From assembly GCA_016197225.1 (NCBI GenBank), contig JACPWC010000014.1:1-64000 (forward strand): DNA of 64,000 bases, read 5' to 3'. The notes under the pieces are model-generated. The model did no database searches. It worked only from the letters and a program-made list of their open reading frames with translations, and was not told where the DNA came from. Positions 33,670-40,802 of this stretch are shown here, in pieces; positions within the stretch are counted from its first letter, which is position 1; each line of letters starts with the position of its first letter. Origin of the DNA: Chloroflexota bacterium. Lineage in GTDB: Bacteria; Chloroflexota; Anaerolineae; Anaerolineales; VGOW01. The translations under genes and the position numbers were made by a program.

Positions 33670-35052
33670 ATGACTCTTTGGGGCGGGCGGTTTGAAGGCA
33701 AGATCGATCCGCTGGCGATGCAGTTGAATGCGTCGCTGGCGGTGGACAAGCGGTTGTGGGATGCCGACATTTGCGGGAGCGTGGCCTGGGCGAGGGCGCT
33801 AGCGCGAGCGGGCGTAATCACAGCGGCAGAGGCCGACAAACTGTGCGCCGGTTTGCAAACGGTGTGGGCCGAATTCAACGACGGTTCGTTTGCATTTGCG
33901 GCGAGCGATGAGGACATTCACACAGCCGTGGAACGGCGGTTGGGCGAGATCGTCGGCGAGGTGGCCGGCAAACTGCACACCGGGCGCAGTCGCAACGATC
34001 AGGTGGCGACCGACTTTCGATTATGGACGATGGAGGCAATTGGTGTTCTGGTGAATCGCGTAGGCACTTTGCAGTCCACTCTCGTCGCCAAAGCCGAGGC
34101 TGAACTCGAAACGATTCTGCCGGGCTACACGCACACCCAACGCGCCCAGCCAATCCTGTTCAGCCACTGGTTGCTGAGTCACTTCTGGGCGTTGGAGCGA
34201 GACAAAGAGCGGCTGGCTCAGACTCGAGGGCGAGCGGACGTGATGCCGCTCGGATCGGCGGCGCTGGCCGGGACCGGGTTTCCAATTGATCGGGCCGCGT
34301 TGGCCGCCGACTTAGGGTTTGCCATCGTGGCCCCGAACAGCCTTGATGCGGTGGCCGACCGCGACTTCGCCGCCGAGTTTCTTTTCGATTGCGCCCTCAT
34401 TGGCTCGCATCTTAGCCGCCTGGCCGACGCGCTGATTTTGTATTCGACAACAGAGTTCGGGTTTGTGGAGATGGCCGACGCTTACTCAACCGGCTCCAGC
34501 ATCATGCCTCAGAAGAAGAACCCGGATATGCTTGAACTGGCGCGGGGCAAGGCCGGAACGTTGATCGGGTTGTTGACCGGCTTGCTTTCGGTTTTGAAGG
34601 GATTGCCGTCGGCTTACGACAAAGACTTGCAGGAGGACAAAGCCCCGGTCTTTGCCGCCTTTGATATGTTGGACGTGTTACTGCCGGTGGTGGCCGGAAC
34701 AGTGGCGACGATGGCGGTGAACCGGGAGCGGATGCGGGCGGCGGTGGACTCGAGCCTGCTGGCGACCGAGTTGGCAGATTATTTAGTCAGGAAGGGCGTG
34801 CCATTTCGGGCGGCGCACGGCGTTGTCGGTAAGATGGTGCGAATGGGGATCGAGAGAGGATTGGAGATTGGAGAATTGAAATTGGATGATTTGCGTGAGA
34901 TCAGCCCGGCGTTCGACGAGGACGTTCGGGCCGCCTTCAACGCCGCCACGGCGGTGGCGGCCCGAAACGTGATCGGCGGCACCGCCCCGGAGTCGGTTCG
35001 GGATCAACTCGAGGCGGCCAAATCGTTAATCGAAACCGGCTCATCAACTTGA
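33670..35052 (+). CDS. argH: Argininosuccinate lyase
   Basis: Splits argininosuccinate to arginine and fumarate. 460 residues. N-terminal LWGGRFEGKIDPLAMQLNAS, HTGRSRNDQVATD and the superfamily signature GSSIMPQKKNPD (with the catalytic Ser loop) are all present. Around 34856-34885 the text GGATTGGAGATTGGAGAATTG is a copy of the dispersed repeat read as LEIGELK, in a place where homologues carry a similar ERGLxLxxL helix, so function is probably kept. Confidence 0.97.
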   Translation: MTLWGGRFEGKIDPLAMQLNASLAVDKRLWDADICGSVAWARALARAGVITAAEADKLCAGLQTVWAEFNDGSFAFAASDEDIHTAVERRLGEIVGEVAGKLHTGRSRNDQVATDFRLWTMEAIGVLVNRVGTLQSTLVAKAEAELETILPGYTHTQRAQPILFSHWLLSHFWALERDKERLAQTRGRADVMPLGSAALAGTGFPIDRAALAADLGFAIVAPNSLDAVADRDFAAEFLFDCALIGSHLSRLADALILYSTTEFGFVEMADAYSTGSSIMPQKKNPDMLELARGKAGTLIGLLTGLLSVLKGLPSAYDKDLQEDKAPVFAAFDMLDVLLPVVAGTVATMAVNRERMRAAVDSSLLATELADYLVRKGVPFRAAHGVVGKMVRMGIERGLEIGELKLDDLREISPAFDEDVRAAFNAATAVAARNVIGGTAPESVRDQLEAAKSLIETGSST

Positions 35053-35088
35053 ACAAACGAAGGCGCGAGATGTTATGCAGGATTGCTC

Positions 35089-35117
35089 ATGACCCTTGCT
35101 TCAAGTCATGATAAATT
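35089..35117 (+). promoter_or_regulatory. Probable promoter of the lysW attenuator
   Basis: ATGACC at 35089-35094 (four of six consensus bases) and TAAATT at 35112-35117, spacer 17. A TCATGAC...GTCATGA inverted repeat (35088-35112) overlaps it and could be an operator. Predicted transcription start (~35124) coincides with the leader peptide ATG, as in the argG leader. Confidence 0.45.
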
Positions 35118-35124
35118 TGGCCTA

Positions 35125-35193
35125 ATGTTTACAGTTGCTCTACCCAAGCGTGAGTTCCGTCTGCCGAGCCGTCCCAAATGGGGTCTCGGTTAG
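35125..35193 (+). CDS. Lys/Arg-rich leader peptide of the lysW operon (attenuator)
   Basis: 22-codon frame, MFTVALPKREFRLPS then RPKWGLG and TAG at 35191-35193. It holds three Arg (all CGT: codons 9, 12, 16) and two Lys codons. Ribosomes paused at these would cover the 5' arm CCGAG (35164-35168) of the hairpin that hides the antiterminator strand. No Shine-Dalgarno; likely leaderless. Like the argG leader it begins with Met-Phe. Confidence 0.62.
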   Translation: MFTVALPKREFRLPSRPKWGLG

Positions 35194-35269
35194 TTTGGCT
35201 TGGGTAAGCACTTTGAAGTTTTAGGCCACGCGAACGGAGACCCCTCACTTTGAGGGGTTTTTTATTTTT
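35164..35269 (+). promoter_or_regulatory. Transcription attenuator upstream of lysW
   Basis: Three mutually exclusive parts are visible: a protector hairpin CCGAG...CTCGG (35164-35189, inner CCC/GGG); an antiterminator GGGGTCTC (35180-35187) exactly complementary to GAGACCCC (35237-35244); and an intrinsic terminator ACCCCTCA/TGAGGGGT (35240-35258) followed by TTTTTTATTTTT. GAGACCCC contains the terminator's 5' arm. TTTAGGCCACG at 35220-35230 is repeated in the leader at 44050-44040. Expected logic: arginine (or lysine) shortage stalls the ribosome, frees GGGGTCTC and allows read-through. Confidence 0.75.
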
Positions 35270-35271
35270 CC

Positions 35272-35306
35272 AGACCTGTCAGGTTTGTTGGAAACCTGAC
35301 AGGTCT
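35272..35306. repeat. Perfect 15-bp palindrome AGACCTGTCAGGTTT
   Basis: AGACCTGTCAGGTTT (35272-35286) and its complement (35292-35306), loop GTTGG, between the attenuator terminator and the lysW ribosome-binding site. Dispersed-repeat-like; no T-run. Confidence 0.8.
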
Positions 35307-35327
35307 ACTGAAAAGGAGACTATGATA

Positions 35328-35492
35328 ATGGCTACTTGTCCTGAATGCGAAGGCGCTTTGACTCTCGGCGGCGACGTGCAGAGCGGTGAGATCGTCGTCT
35401 GCGGCGATTGCGGGGTTGATCTTGAAGTGATCAGCCTTGCGCCCCTTTCGCTGTCGCTGGCTCCCCAGGAAGCGGAAGACTGGGGGGAATAA
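35328..35492 (+). CDS. lysW: Amino-group carrier protein LysW
   Basis: 54-residue carrier whose C-terminal glutamate gamma-carboxylate is amidated by the amino group of alpha-aminoadipate or glutamate, protecting it through the following steps. Two zinc-binding C-x2-C motifs (CPEC, CGDC) and the diagnostic C-terminus EDWGE are present. Start chosen at the ATG 35328 (AGGAG nine bases upstream, MATCPEC...); an ATG two codons earlier is too close to the site. It heads the run lysW-lysX-argC-lysZ-(methyltransferase)-lysJ-...-lysK. Confidence 0.96.
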   Translation: MATCPECEGALTLGGDVQSGEIVVCGDCGVDLEVISLAPLSLSLAPQEAEDWGE

Positions 35493-35496
35493 ATAG

Positions 35497-35535
35497 CAAA
35501 TAACCAGTAACCGAGAATCGGTTACTGGTTATTTG
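35497..35535. repeat. Perfect 17-bp palindrome between lysW and lysX
   Basis: CAAATAACCAGTAACCG (35497-35513) and its complement (35519-35535), loop AGAAT. It starts seven bases before... the end of the short lysW-lysX gap and occupies most of it (35493-35551). No U-rich tail. Confidence 0.75.
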
Positions 35536-35551
35536 TTATTGCTGAGAACTT

Positions 35552-36206
35552 ATGAAGATTGGCGTTTTATACTCGCGTGTGCGAGTCGAAGAGAAGTGGT
35601 TGTTTGAGGCGCTGGACAAGCGTGGGCCGGATGGGGTCAGCTATGACAGGATTGACGACCGCGAGGCCAAATTCAATTTGGACGCGCCCGGCGAGTGGTT
35701 GAACTACGACGTGGTGCTGGAACGCGGTGGTGCTCAAACCGGTGATCGGCTCGTGGGGGCGGATGGTGTCGAAGATCAACGACCGCGAGGCGGCGGAGGC
35801 CGTCCTTGAGCATCGTGAAGTGCTGGGCAACTATCAGCACCAGATTTTTTATATTCAAGAACTCATTCGCAAGCCGGGCCGAGACATCCGGGCCTTTGTG
35901 GCCGGCGACGAAACGATGACGGCGATTTATCGCACCTCGGAGCATTGGATCACCAACACGGCGCGCGGCGGTAAAGGGAGCGTGTGTCCGGTAACGCCTG
36001 AGTTGAATGAAATCTGTCGGGCCGCCGCCGAGGCGGTGGGCGGCGGGGTTCTGGCCATTGACCTGCTGGAAGACCCCGACCGGGGCTTGCTGGTCAACGA
36101 AGTCAATCACACCATGGAGTTCCACACGACTGTGCCGACGACTGGCGTGGACATTCCGGGCAAGATTATTGATTACACAGTGCAAGTTGGGAAGGCAAGG
36201 AAATGA
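35552..36206 (+). pseudogene. lysX: LysX/ArgX ligase gene with internal deletion and frameshift
   Basis: ATP-grasp ligase that attaches alpha-aminoadipate or glutamate to LysW. The N-terminal 58 residues are normal (MKIGVLYSRVRVEEKWLFEA to DVVLER), then the frame runs into nonsense and stops at 35809. The C-terminal 158 residues ([20 protein letters not shown] to the end, with [20 protein letters not shown] and NEVNHTMEF) are in the +1 frame from 35727. Homologues have about 70 more residues between DVVLER and VVLKP, so roughly 200 bases of the central domain are missing. GTGGTGCT occurs on both sides of the junction (35711 and 35727). It could be a real lesion or an assembly error; no other intact lysX is in the window. 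Confidence 0.85.
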
Positions 36207-36228
36207 AGGAAATGGGGGAAAAGGGTTG

Positions 36229-37266
36229 ATGGCGATTCGGGTTTCGATAGTTGGGGCGTCGGGGTACACCGGCGGCGAGTTACTGCGGCTGTTGCTGTTT
36301 CACCCGCAGGTGGAAGTCTATCAAGCCATCTCTAACAGCGCCGCCGGCGAGTTCATCCACAGCCAGCATCCCAATTTGCGCAAGCGAACGCAGTTACAAT
36401 TCACCAGCCGCGATGCGCTGAAGGAGTGCGATGTGCTGTTTCTGGCGACGCCGCACGGCGAGTCACAGAAGCAGATTGAGCGCTGGGCAAAGTTTGCGCC
36501 GAAGATCGTTGACCTCTCGGCGGACTTTCGCTTGCGCGACGCGGCGCTGTACGAACGCTGGTACGGCGAGAAGCACGCCGCGCCCGACTGGCTGGGAAAG
36601 TTTGTGTACGGCCTGCCGGAACTTCAGCGCGAGGCCATAAAGACGGCGAATTACATCAGTGGGGTGGGGTGCAACGCGACGGCGTCCAATTTAGCCCTCC
36701 TGCCTCTAGTAAAGGCTGATCTGCTCCACCCGACCCAACCCATTGTTGTGGATGTCAAAACCGGATCGTCCGAGGGTGGCGCGACGGTCAACCCCGGCTC
36801 ACATCACCCTGAAAAGAGTCACTCGGTGCGTTCGTACGCCCCAATCGGCCACCGCCACACCGCCGAAATTATCCAGGAACTTGGTTTGCATGATGTGCAT
36901 TTGAGCATGACAGCCGTGGACTTGGTGCGCGGGGTGTTGGCTACGGCCCATGCCTTTCTCAAGCCAGGCGTGACTGAAAAGGATTTGTGGCGGGCGTACC
37001 GGGCGGCGTACAGCAACGAGCCGTTTGTGCGGATCGTGAAAGACCGGGGCGGCATCCACCGCGTGCCCGACCCCAAAATTCTCGCCGGGTCAAATTACGC
37101 CGACGTGGGCTTTGAGCTTGATTCTGAAACCGGGCGGTGCGTGGCACTGGCGGCGATTGACAACCTGATGAAGGGTGCGGCGGGCAGTGCCGTGCAGGCC
37201 ATGAACATCATGTGCGGATTTGAGGAAACGGTGGGGCTGGAATTTCCGGGCCTGCACCCGATTTAA
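36229..37266 (+). CDS. argC: LysY/ArgC: LysW-aminoadipyl/glutamyl-phosphate reductase
   Basis: NADPH-dependent reduction of the carrier-bound acyl phosphate to the semialdehyde. 345 residues from the ATG at 36229; the open frame upstream lies in lysX. Rossmann motif VGASGYTGGELLRLL; catalytic cysteine C148 in SGVGCNATASN; HRHTAEI later. The AGC-type N-acetyl-glutamyl reductases and LysY share the fold; the neighbouring lysW marks it as the carrier-dependent version. Confidence 0.94.
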   Translation: MAIRVSIVGASGYTGGELLRLLLFHPQVEVYQAISNSAAGEFIHSQHPNLRKRTQLQFTSRDALKECDVLFLATPHGESQKQIERWAKFAPKIVDLSADFRLRDAALYERWYGEKHAAPDWLGKFVYGLPELQREAIKTANYISGVGCNATASNLALLPLVKADLLHPTQPIVVDVKTGSSEGGATVNPGSHHPEKSHSVRSYAPIGHRHTAEIIQELGLHDVHLSMTAVDLVRGVLATAHAFLKPGVTEKDLWRAYRAAYSNEPFVRIVKDRGGIHRVPDPKILAGSNYADVGFELDSETGRCVALAAIDNLMKGAAGSAVQAMNIMCGFEETVGLEFPGLHPI

Positions 37267-37370
37267 TGGGACGCAGATAAACGCAGATACACACAGATTT
37301 TTTATCTGTGTTCACACCTGCACTTGCGTTCCGGTGCAAGTGTCTGTGTAAATCTGTGTCCAATACACTG
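37267..37370. repeat. GACGCAGATAAACGCAGAT dispersed repeat before lysZ
   Basis: GGACGCAGATAAACGCAGATACACACAGATTTTTTATCTGTG followed by CACTTGCG...GCAAGTG and TGTGTAAATCTGTGTCC; the first words recur at 40771-40800. It fills the gap between argC and lysZ and forms an imperfect hairpin. Shown here in parts only; key words are ACGCAGATAAACGCAGAT and ATCTGTG. Confidence 0.7.
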
Positions 37371-38174
37371 ATGATTGTTGTGAAAATGGGCGGTACAACC
37401 GGCGTGAATGTGGAAGCGGTGATGGCCGACATTGCCGTGCAAGTGCGCGCCGGGCAGAAGATGGTAGTAGTGCACGGCGGTTCGGGTGAGACGAACGCTA
37501 TTTCGGAGCAACTCGGCCACCCGCCGCGATTTGTCACTTCGCCGTCAGGTTTCACCTCACGCTACACCGATCGGGCGACGCTCGAAATTTTTGCGATGGT
37601 GACGGCGGGCAAAATAAATACGTTGCTAGTAGAGAAATTGCAGAAGCTGTGCGTCAACGCTTTCGGTCTGTCGGGCGTGGACGGGCGGTTGATGGTAGCA
37701 AAACGCAAAGATGCTATTCGTATCGTCGAGAACAGCAAACAGCGGATTTTACGGGATGATTACACAGGGAAGATCGAAGAAGTAAATAGTTATTTGTTAT
37801 TGATGTTATTGGATAACGGTTACACGCCGGTGATTGCGCCGCTAGCGATCTCGCCCGAAGGCGACGCGCTGAACGTGGACGCCGATCGGGCGGCAGCGAT
37901 GGTGGCCGGGGCCGTGGCGGCTGAACAGTTGATCATCCTCTCCAACGTGCCGGGCCTGCTCCGCAATTTTCCCGACGAGAGTTCGCTCATCGCACACATT
38001 GACAAGGCGAAGGTAGAACAATCCCTTGAATTTGCCGAGGGGCGGATGAAGAAGAAGGTGCTGGGCGCGAGTGAGGCGCTGGGCCTGGGCGTGGCGAAGG
38101 TGGTGTTCGCCGATGGCCGCGTAGAGACTCCGGTGGTGAATGCGCTGGCGGGCAAAGGAACAGTGATCTCGTAA
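37371..38174 (+). CDS. lysZ: LysZ/ArgB: LysW-aminoadipate/glutamate kinase
   Basis: Amino acid kinase phosphorylating the carrier-bound substrate. 267 residues from the ATG at 37371 (MIVVKMGGTTGVN), the family N-terminus; the longer frame reads through a repeat. Lys-Gly loop VVKMGG, VVHGGSGETN, and SGVDGRLMVAKRK substrate region are visible. The stop overlaps the next start (TAATG). Confidence 0.93.
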   Translation: MIVVKMGGTTGVNVEAVMADIAVQVRAGQKMVVVHGGSGETNAISEQLGHPPRFVTSPSGFTSRYTDRATLEIFAMVTAGKINTLLVEKLQKLCVNAFGLSGVDGRLMVAKRKDAIRIVENSKQRILRDDYTGKIEEVNSYLLLMLLDNGYTPVIAPLAISPEGDALNVDADRAAAMVAGAVAAEQLIILSNVPGLLRNFPDESSLIAHIDKAKVEQSLEFAEGRMKKKVLGASEALGLGVAKVVFADGRVETPVVNALAGKGTVIS

Positions 38175-38881
38175 TGTTCTCAAAGTCAGCGGCTTTCTAT
38201 GATGCAATTTACGCCGCCGTCGGCAAGGACTACGGGCGTGAAGTTGAAATTTTGCACGCGCTTATTCAAGAGCATAAACGTTCCGCCGGCAACAGCTTGT
38301 TGGACGTTGCTTGCGGTACGGGAAGCCACATTCTTCATCTAAGGCAACACTACGACGTCTCCGGCCTCGACCTCGACCCAAGCATCTTGAAGGTTGCCCG
38401 CCAGCGTTGTCCAGATGTGAACTTCTATCAGGCCGACATGGCCGATTTTCAGCTTGACCACCAGTTCGATGTAGTCACCTGCTTATTCAGTTCAATCGGC
38501 TATGTCAAAACAGTGGAGGGACTTGGGAGGGCCATTGCGACCATGAAGCGGCATTTGCAACCTGACGGCCTGTTAGTTGTCGAGCCGTGGTTCGCGCCTG
38601 ACGACATGCGCTCCGGCTACGTCCACGGCGTGTTTGTCGATCAACCTGACCTCAAGATCGCCCGTATGAGTGTTACCGTAATCGCCGACAAGGTTTCTTC
38701 GTTCGACTTTCATTATCTTGTTGCTACGCCGAACGGCGTGGAGCATTTTGTCGAGCATCACGCGCTTGGCCTGTTCACACACGACGAATATTTGTCTGCC
38801 TTCCACGCCTGCGGACTAGAGGCGATCCACGACGTTAAAGGTCTAGACGAACGTGGCCTGTATCTCAGCCTCAACGTCTGA
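38174..38881 (+). CDS. Class I SAM-dependent methyltransferase
   Basis: 235 residues. SAM-binding motif LLDVACGTGSHILHL (about 42-56), motif II GLDLDP, and YQADMADF as motif III. It resembles small-molecule N- or C-methyltransferases such as those acting on amino sugars. It interrupts the carrier-protein operon between lysZ and lysJ with overlapping translation, which suggests co-expression, but no methylation step is known in this pathway. Function unassigned. Confidence 0.85.
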   Translation: MFSKSAAFYDAIYAAVGKDYGREVEILHALIQEHKRSAGNSLLDVACGTGSHILHLRQHYDVSGLDLDPSILKVARQRCPDVNFYQADMADFQLDHQFDVVTCLFSSIGYVKTVEGLGRAIATMKRHLQPDGLLVVEPWFAPDDMRSGYVHGVFVDQPDLKIARMSVTVIADKVSSFDFHYLVATPNGVEHFVEHHALGLFTHDEYLSAFHACGLEAIHDVKGLDERGLYLSLNV

Positions 38882-38921
38882 CTGGCTATCTGACCATTTG
38901 ACTACCCGACTACCTGACCAC

Positions 38922-40106
38922 ATGACTATTCAAGACCTCGAATCCCAATACACTTCCGGCCTGTACACCAAACGCCCCATCGCCATCGTTCGCGGCAGTG
39001 GGGCGCATTTGTGGGACAGCGACGAGAACGAATACATTGACTGCGTGGGCGGGCAGGGGGCAGGCAACCTGGGCCACGCCAACCCGGCAGTGACGGCGGC
39101 CATTGTCGCTCAGGCCCAGACGCTCATCAGTTGCCCGGAGATGTTTTACAACGATCGTCGGGCCGAGTTGATCCAGAAATTGATCGGCATTGCGCCGAAG
39201 GGCATCCAGCGCGCTTACCTGTGCAGTTCCGGCACGGAGGCCGTGGAAGCGTGCCTCAAGTTCGCGCGGATTGCGACGGGCCGCAAAGAAGTTGTGGCGA
39301 CGATGCGCGGCTTTCATGGCCGGACGATTGGGGCGCTCTCGGCGACGTGGGAGAAGAAATACCGCGAGCCGTTCGAGCCGTTGTGGCCCGGTTTCAAACA
39401 CGTGGCCTACAACGACCTGGCCGCCCTCGAGGCCGCCGTCACCGACCAGACGGCGGGCGTGATTCTGGAAGTGGTGCAGGGCGAGGGCGGGGTGCGGCCC
39501 GGCACGCTAGAATTTTTGCGCGGCGCGCAAAAGCTGTGCCGCGAGCGCGGGGCGATGTTAATCGTTGACGAAGTGCAGACCGGATTCGGGCGCACGGGCA
39601 AGATGTTTGCTTGCGAGCATTACGGCCTGGAGCCGGACTTGATGGCGCTGGCAAAGTCCATCGCCGGCGGCCTGCCGATGGGCGCGGCGTTGATTGGCGA
39701 ACGGGTGGGGCAACTGCCGCCGCAGGTGCATGGCTCGACGTTCGGCGGCAACCCGCTGGCGTGCGCGGCCTCGCTGGCGGCGATTGAGTATTTGCAGGCG
39801 AACCGTTTACCTGAGAGAGTTGCGGAGATGGGAGATTGGTGGATTGGAGAATTGAAGAGAATTGAATCGCCGCTGATTCGTGAAGTGCGCGGGCTGGGGT
39901 TGATGGTGGGGATTGAACTCAAGCAAAAGGTGACGCCGTTTTTGCAGGCGTTGATGGCTAAAGGTGTGCTGGCCCTGCCTGCCGGGTTGACCGTCTTGCG
40001 GTTCCTGCCGCCGCTGGTGATTGAAGAGGCCGACTTGGTGCGGGTGGTGGAAGCGGTGAGGGAAGTACTGGCAGAGCCGGTCAAAGCGGGCGTTGTTGAA
40101 GAATAA
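38922..40106 (+). CDS. lysJ: LysJ/ArgD: LysW-aminoadipate/glutamate semialdehyde aminotransferase
   Basis: PLP-dependent aminotransferase giving LysW-lysine or LysW-ornithine. 394 residues from the ATG at 38922 ([10 protein letters not shown]); an upstream ATG at 38853 falls inside the methyltransferase gene. The PLP lysine is in [27 protein letters not shown] and [16 protein letters not shown] are family blocks. At 39827-39868 the sequence GATTGGTGGATTGGAGAATT, part of the dispersed repeat, is read as the segment [11 protein letters not shown]. The short CTATCTGACC/CTACCTGACC words just before the start are also repetitive. Confidence 0.94.
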   Translation: MTIQDLESQYTSGLYTKRPIAIVRGSGAHLWDSDENEYIDCVGGQGAGNLGHANPAVTAAIVAQAQTLISCPEMFYNDRRAELIQKLIGIAPKGIQRAYLCSSGTEAVEACLKFARIATGRKEVVATMRGFHGRTIGALSATWEKKYREPFEPLWPGFKHVAYNDLAALEAAVTDQTAGVILEVVQGEGGVRPGTLEFLRGAQKLCRERGAMLIVDEVQTGFGRTGKMFACEHYGLEPDLMALAKSIAGGLPMGAALIGERVGQLPPQVHGSTFGGNPLACAASLAAIEYLQANRLPERVAEMGDWWIGELKRIESPLIREVRGLGLMVGIELKQKVTPFLQALMAKGVLALPAGLTVLRFLPPLVIEEADLVRVVEAVREVLAEPVKAGVVEE

Positions 40107-40129
40107 GAACCTGTCTCTAAACTGGTGTT

Positions 40130-40197
40130 AGGTGACTGTCACCGGGGAGAGAAATGCCTGAATTTCACCGCATAGCATTGCCCGGTGACAGTCACCT
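40130..40197. repeat. Perfect 17-bp inverted repeat AGGTGACTGTCACCGGG
   Basis: Arms 40130-40146 and 40181-40197, with 34 bases between. Each arm is itself partly palindromic (GGTGACTGTCACC). Located between lysJ and the pseudouridine synthase gene. Confidence 0.8.
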
Positions 40198-40212
40198 TGC
40201 TAAAATGGCGAG

Positions 40213-40782
40213 ATGCGCTACCTGCTGTTTTACAAGCCGTTCGAGGTGATGTCAGCCTTCACCGACCCGGAAGGGCGAAAGACGCTCGGCGACTTTATCG
40301 AGGTGAAGAATGTGTATTCGGCAGGGCGGCTGGATTACGACAGTGAAGGGTTGTTGCTGTTGACCGACGATGGCGAAGTCATTCATCGGTTGACCGACCC
40401 GGAGTTTGATCACCCAAAGACTTATCTGGCGCAAGTGGAAGGCGTGGCGACGGAAGAAGCCGTGCGACGGTTGCGCGAGGGTGTGATTTTGCGCGGCGAG
40501 AGGACCAAGGCGGCTGAGGCCGAGATCGTGACTGACCCGCTTGTGCCGCCGCGCCCGGTGCGCGATTATCACCCTGCAACGTGGATGAAGGTGGTTTTGC
40601 GCGAGGGCAAGAAGCGGCAACTGCGGCGGATGACGGCGGCGGTGGGCTTGCCGTGCTTGCGGCTGGTGCGAGTGGCGATTGGGCCGCTGACGTTGGGCGA
40701 TCTTCAACCGGGGCAGTGGCGGTGGTTGACGGCTGAAGAAGAGCATCTTCTATTGAAGTCGCTCAGGTTAGGACGCAGATAA
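40213..40782 (+). CDS. RsuA/RluE-family rRNA pseudouridine synthase
   Basis: Isomerises a uridine in rRNA. 189 residues, single catalytic domain without the S4 domain, as in RluE. The start MRYLLFYKPFEVMSAFTD is typical (K-P loop), and the catalytic aspartate is D41 in AGRLDYDSEGLLLLT. The later HHPA/RPVRDYHPATWMKV and EGKKRQLRRM blocks bind RNA. Unrelated to amino acid synthesis but transcribed in the same direction. Confidence 0.92.
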   Translation: MRYLLFYKPFEVMSAFTDPEGRKTLGDFIEVKNVYSAGRLDYDSEGLLLLTDDGEVIHRLTDPEFDHPKTYLAQVEGVATEEAVRRLREGVILRGERTKAAEAEIVTDPLVPPRPVRDYHPATWMKVVLREGKKRQLRRMTAAVGLPCLRLVRVAIGPLTLGDLQPGQWRWLTAEEEHLLLKSLRLGRR

Positions 40783-40802
40783 ACGCAGATGAACGCGGAT
40801 TT
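40771..40802. repeat. GGACGCAGATAAACGCAGATGAACGCGGAT repeat covering the lysK start
   Basis: A copy of the ACGCAGATAAACGCAGATGA repeat (also at 37267). It spans the end of the pseudouridine synthase gene and supplies the lysK start codon (ATGAACGCGGAT at 40789). Confidence 0.75.

Noticed and set aside
35100-35270. Lysine riboswitch or T-box upstream of lysW
   Set aside because: None of the conserved core words of the lysine riboswitch or the T-box GGTGGNACCGCG were found; ribosome-mediated attenuation explains the sequence better.
37371-38174. Carbamate kinase for the FdrA system
   Set aside because: This amino acid kinase belongs to the N-acetylglutamate kinase/LysZ branch by position and motifs; it does not serve the carbamoyl pathway.
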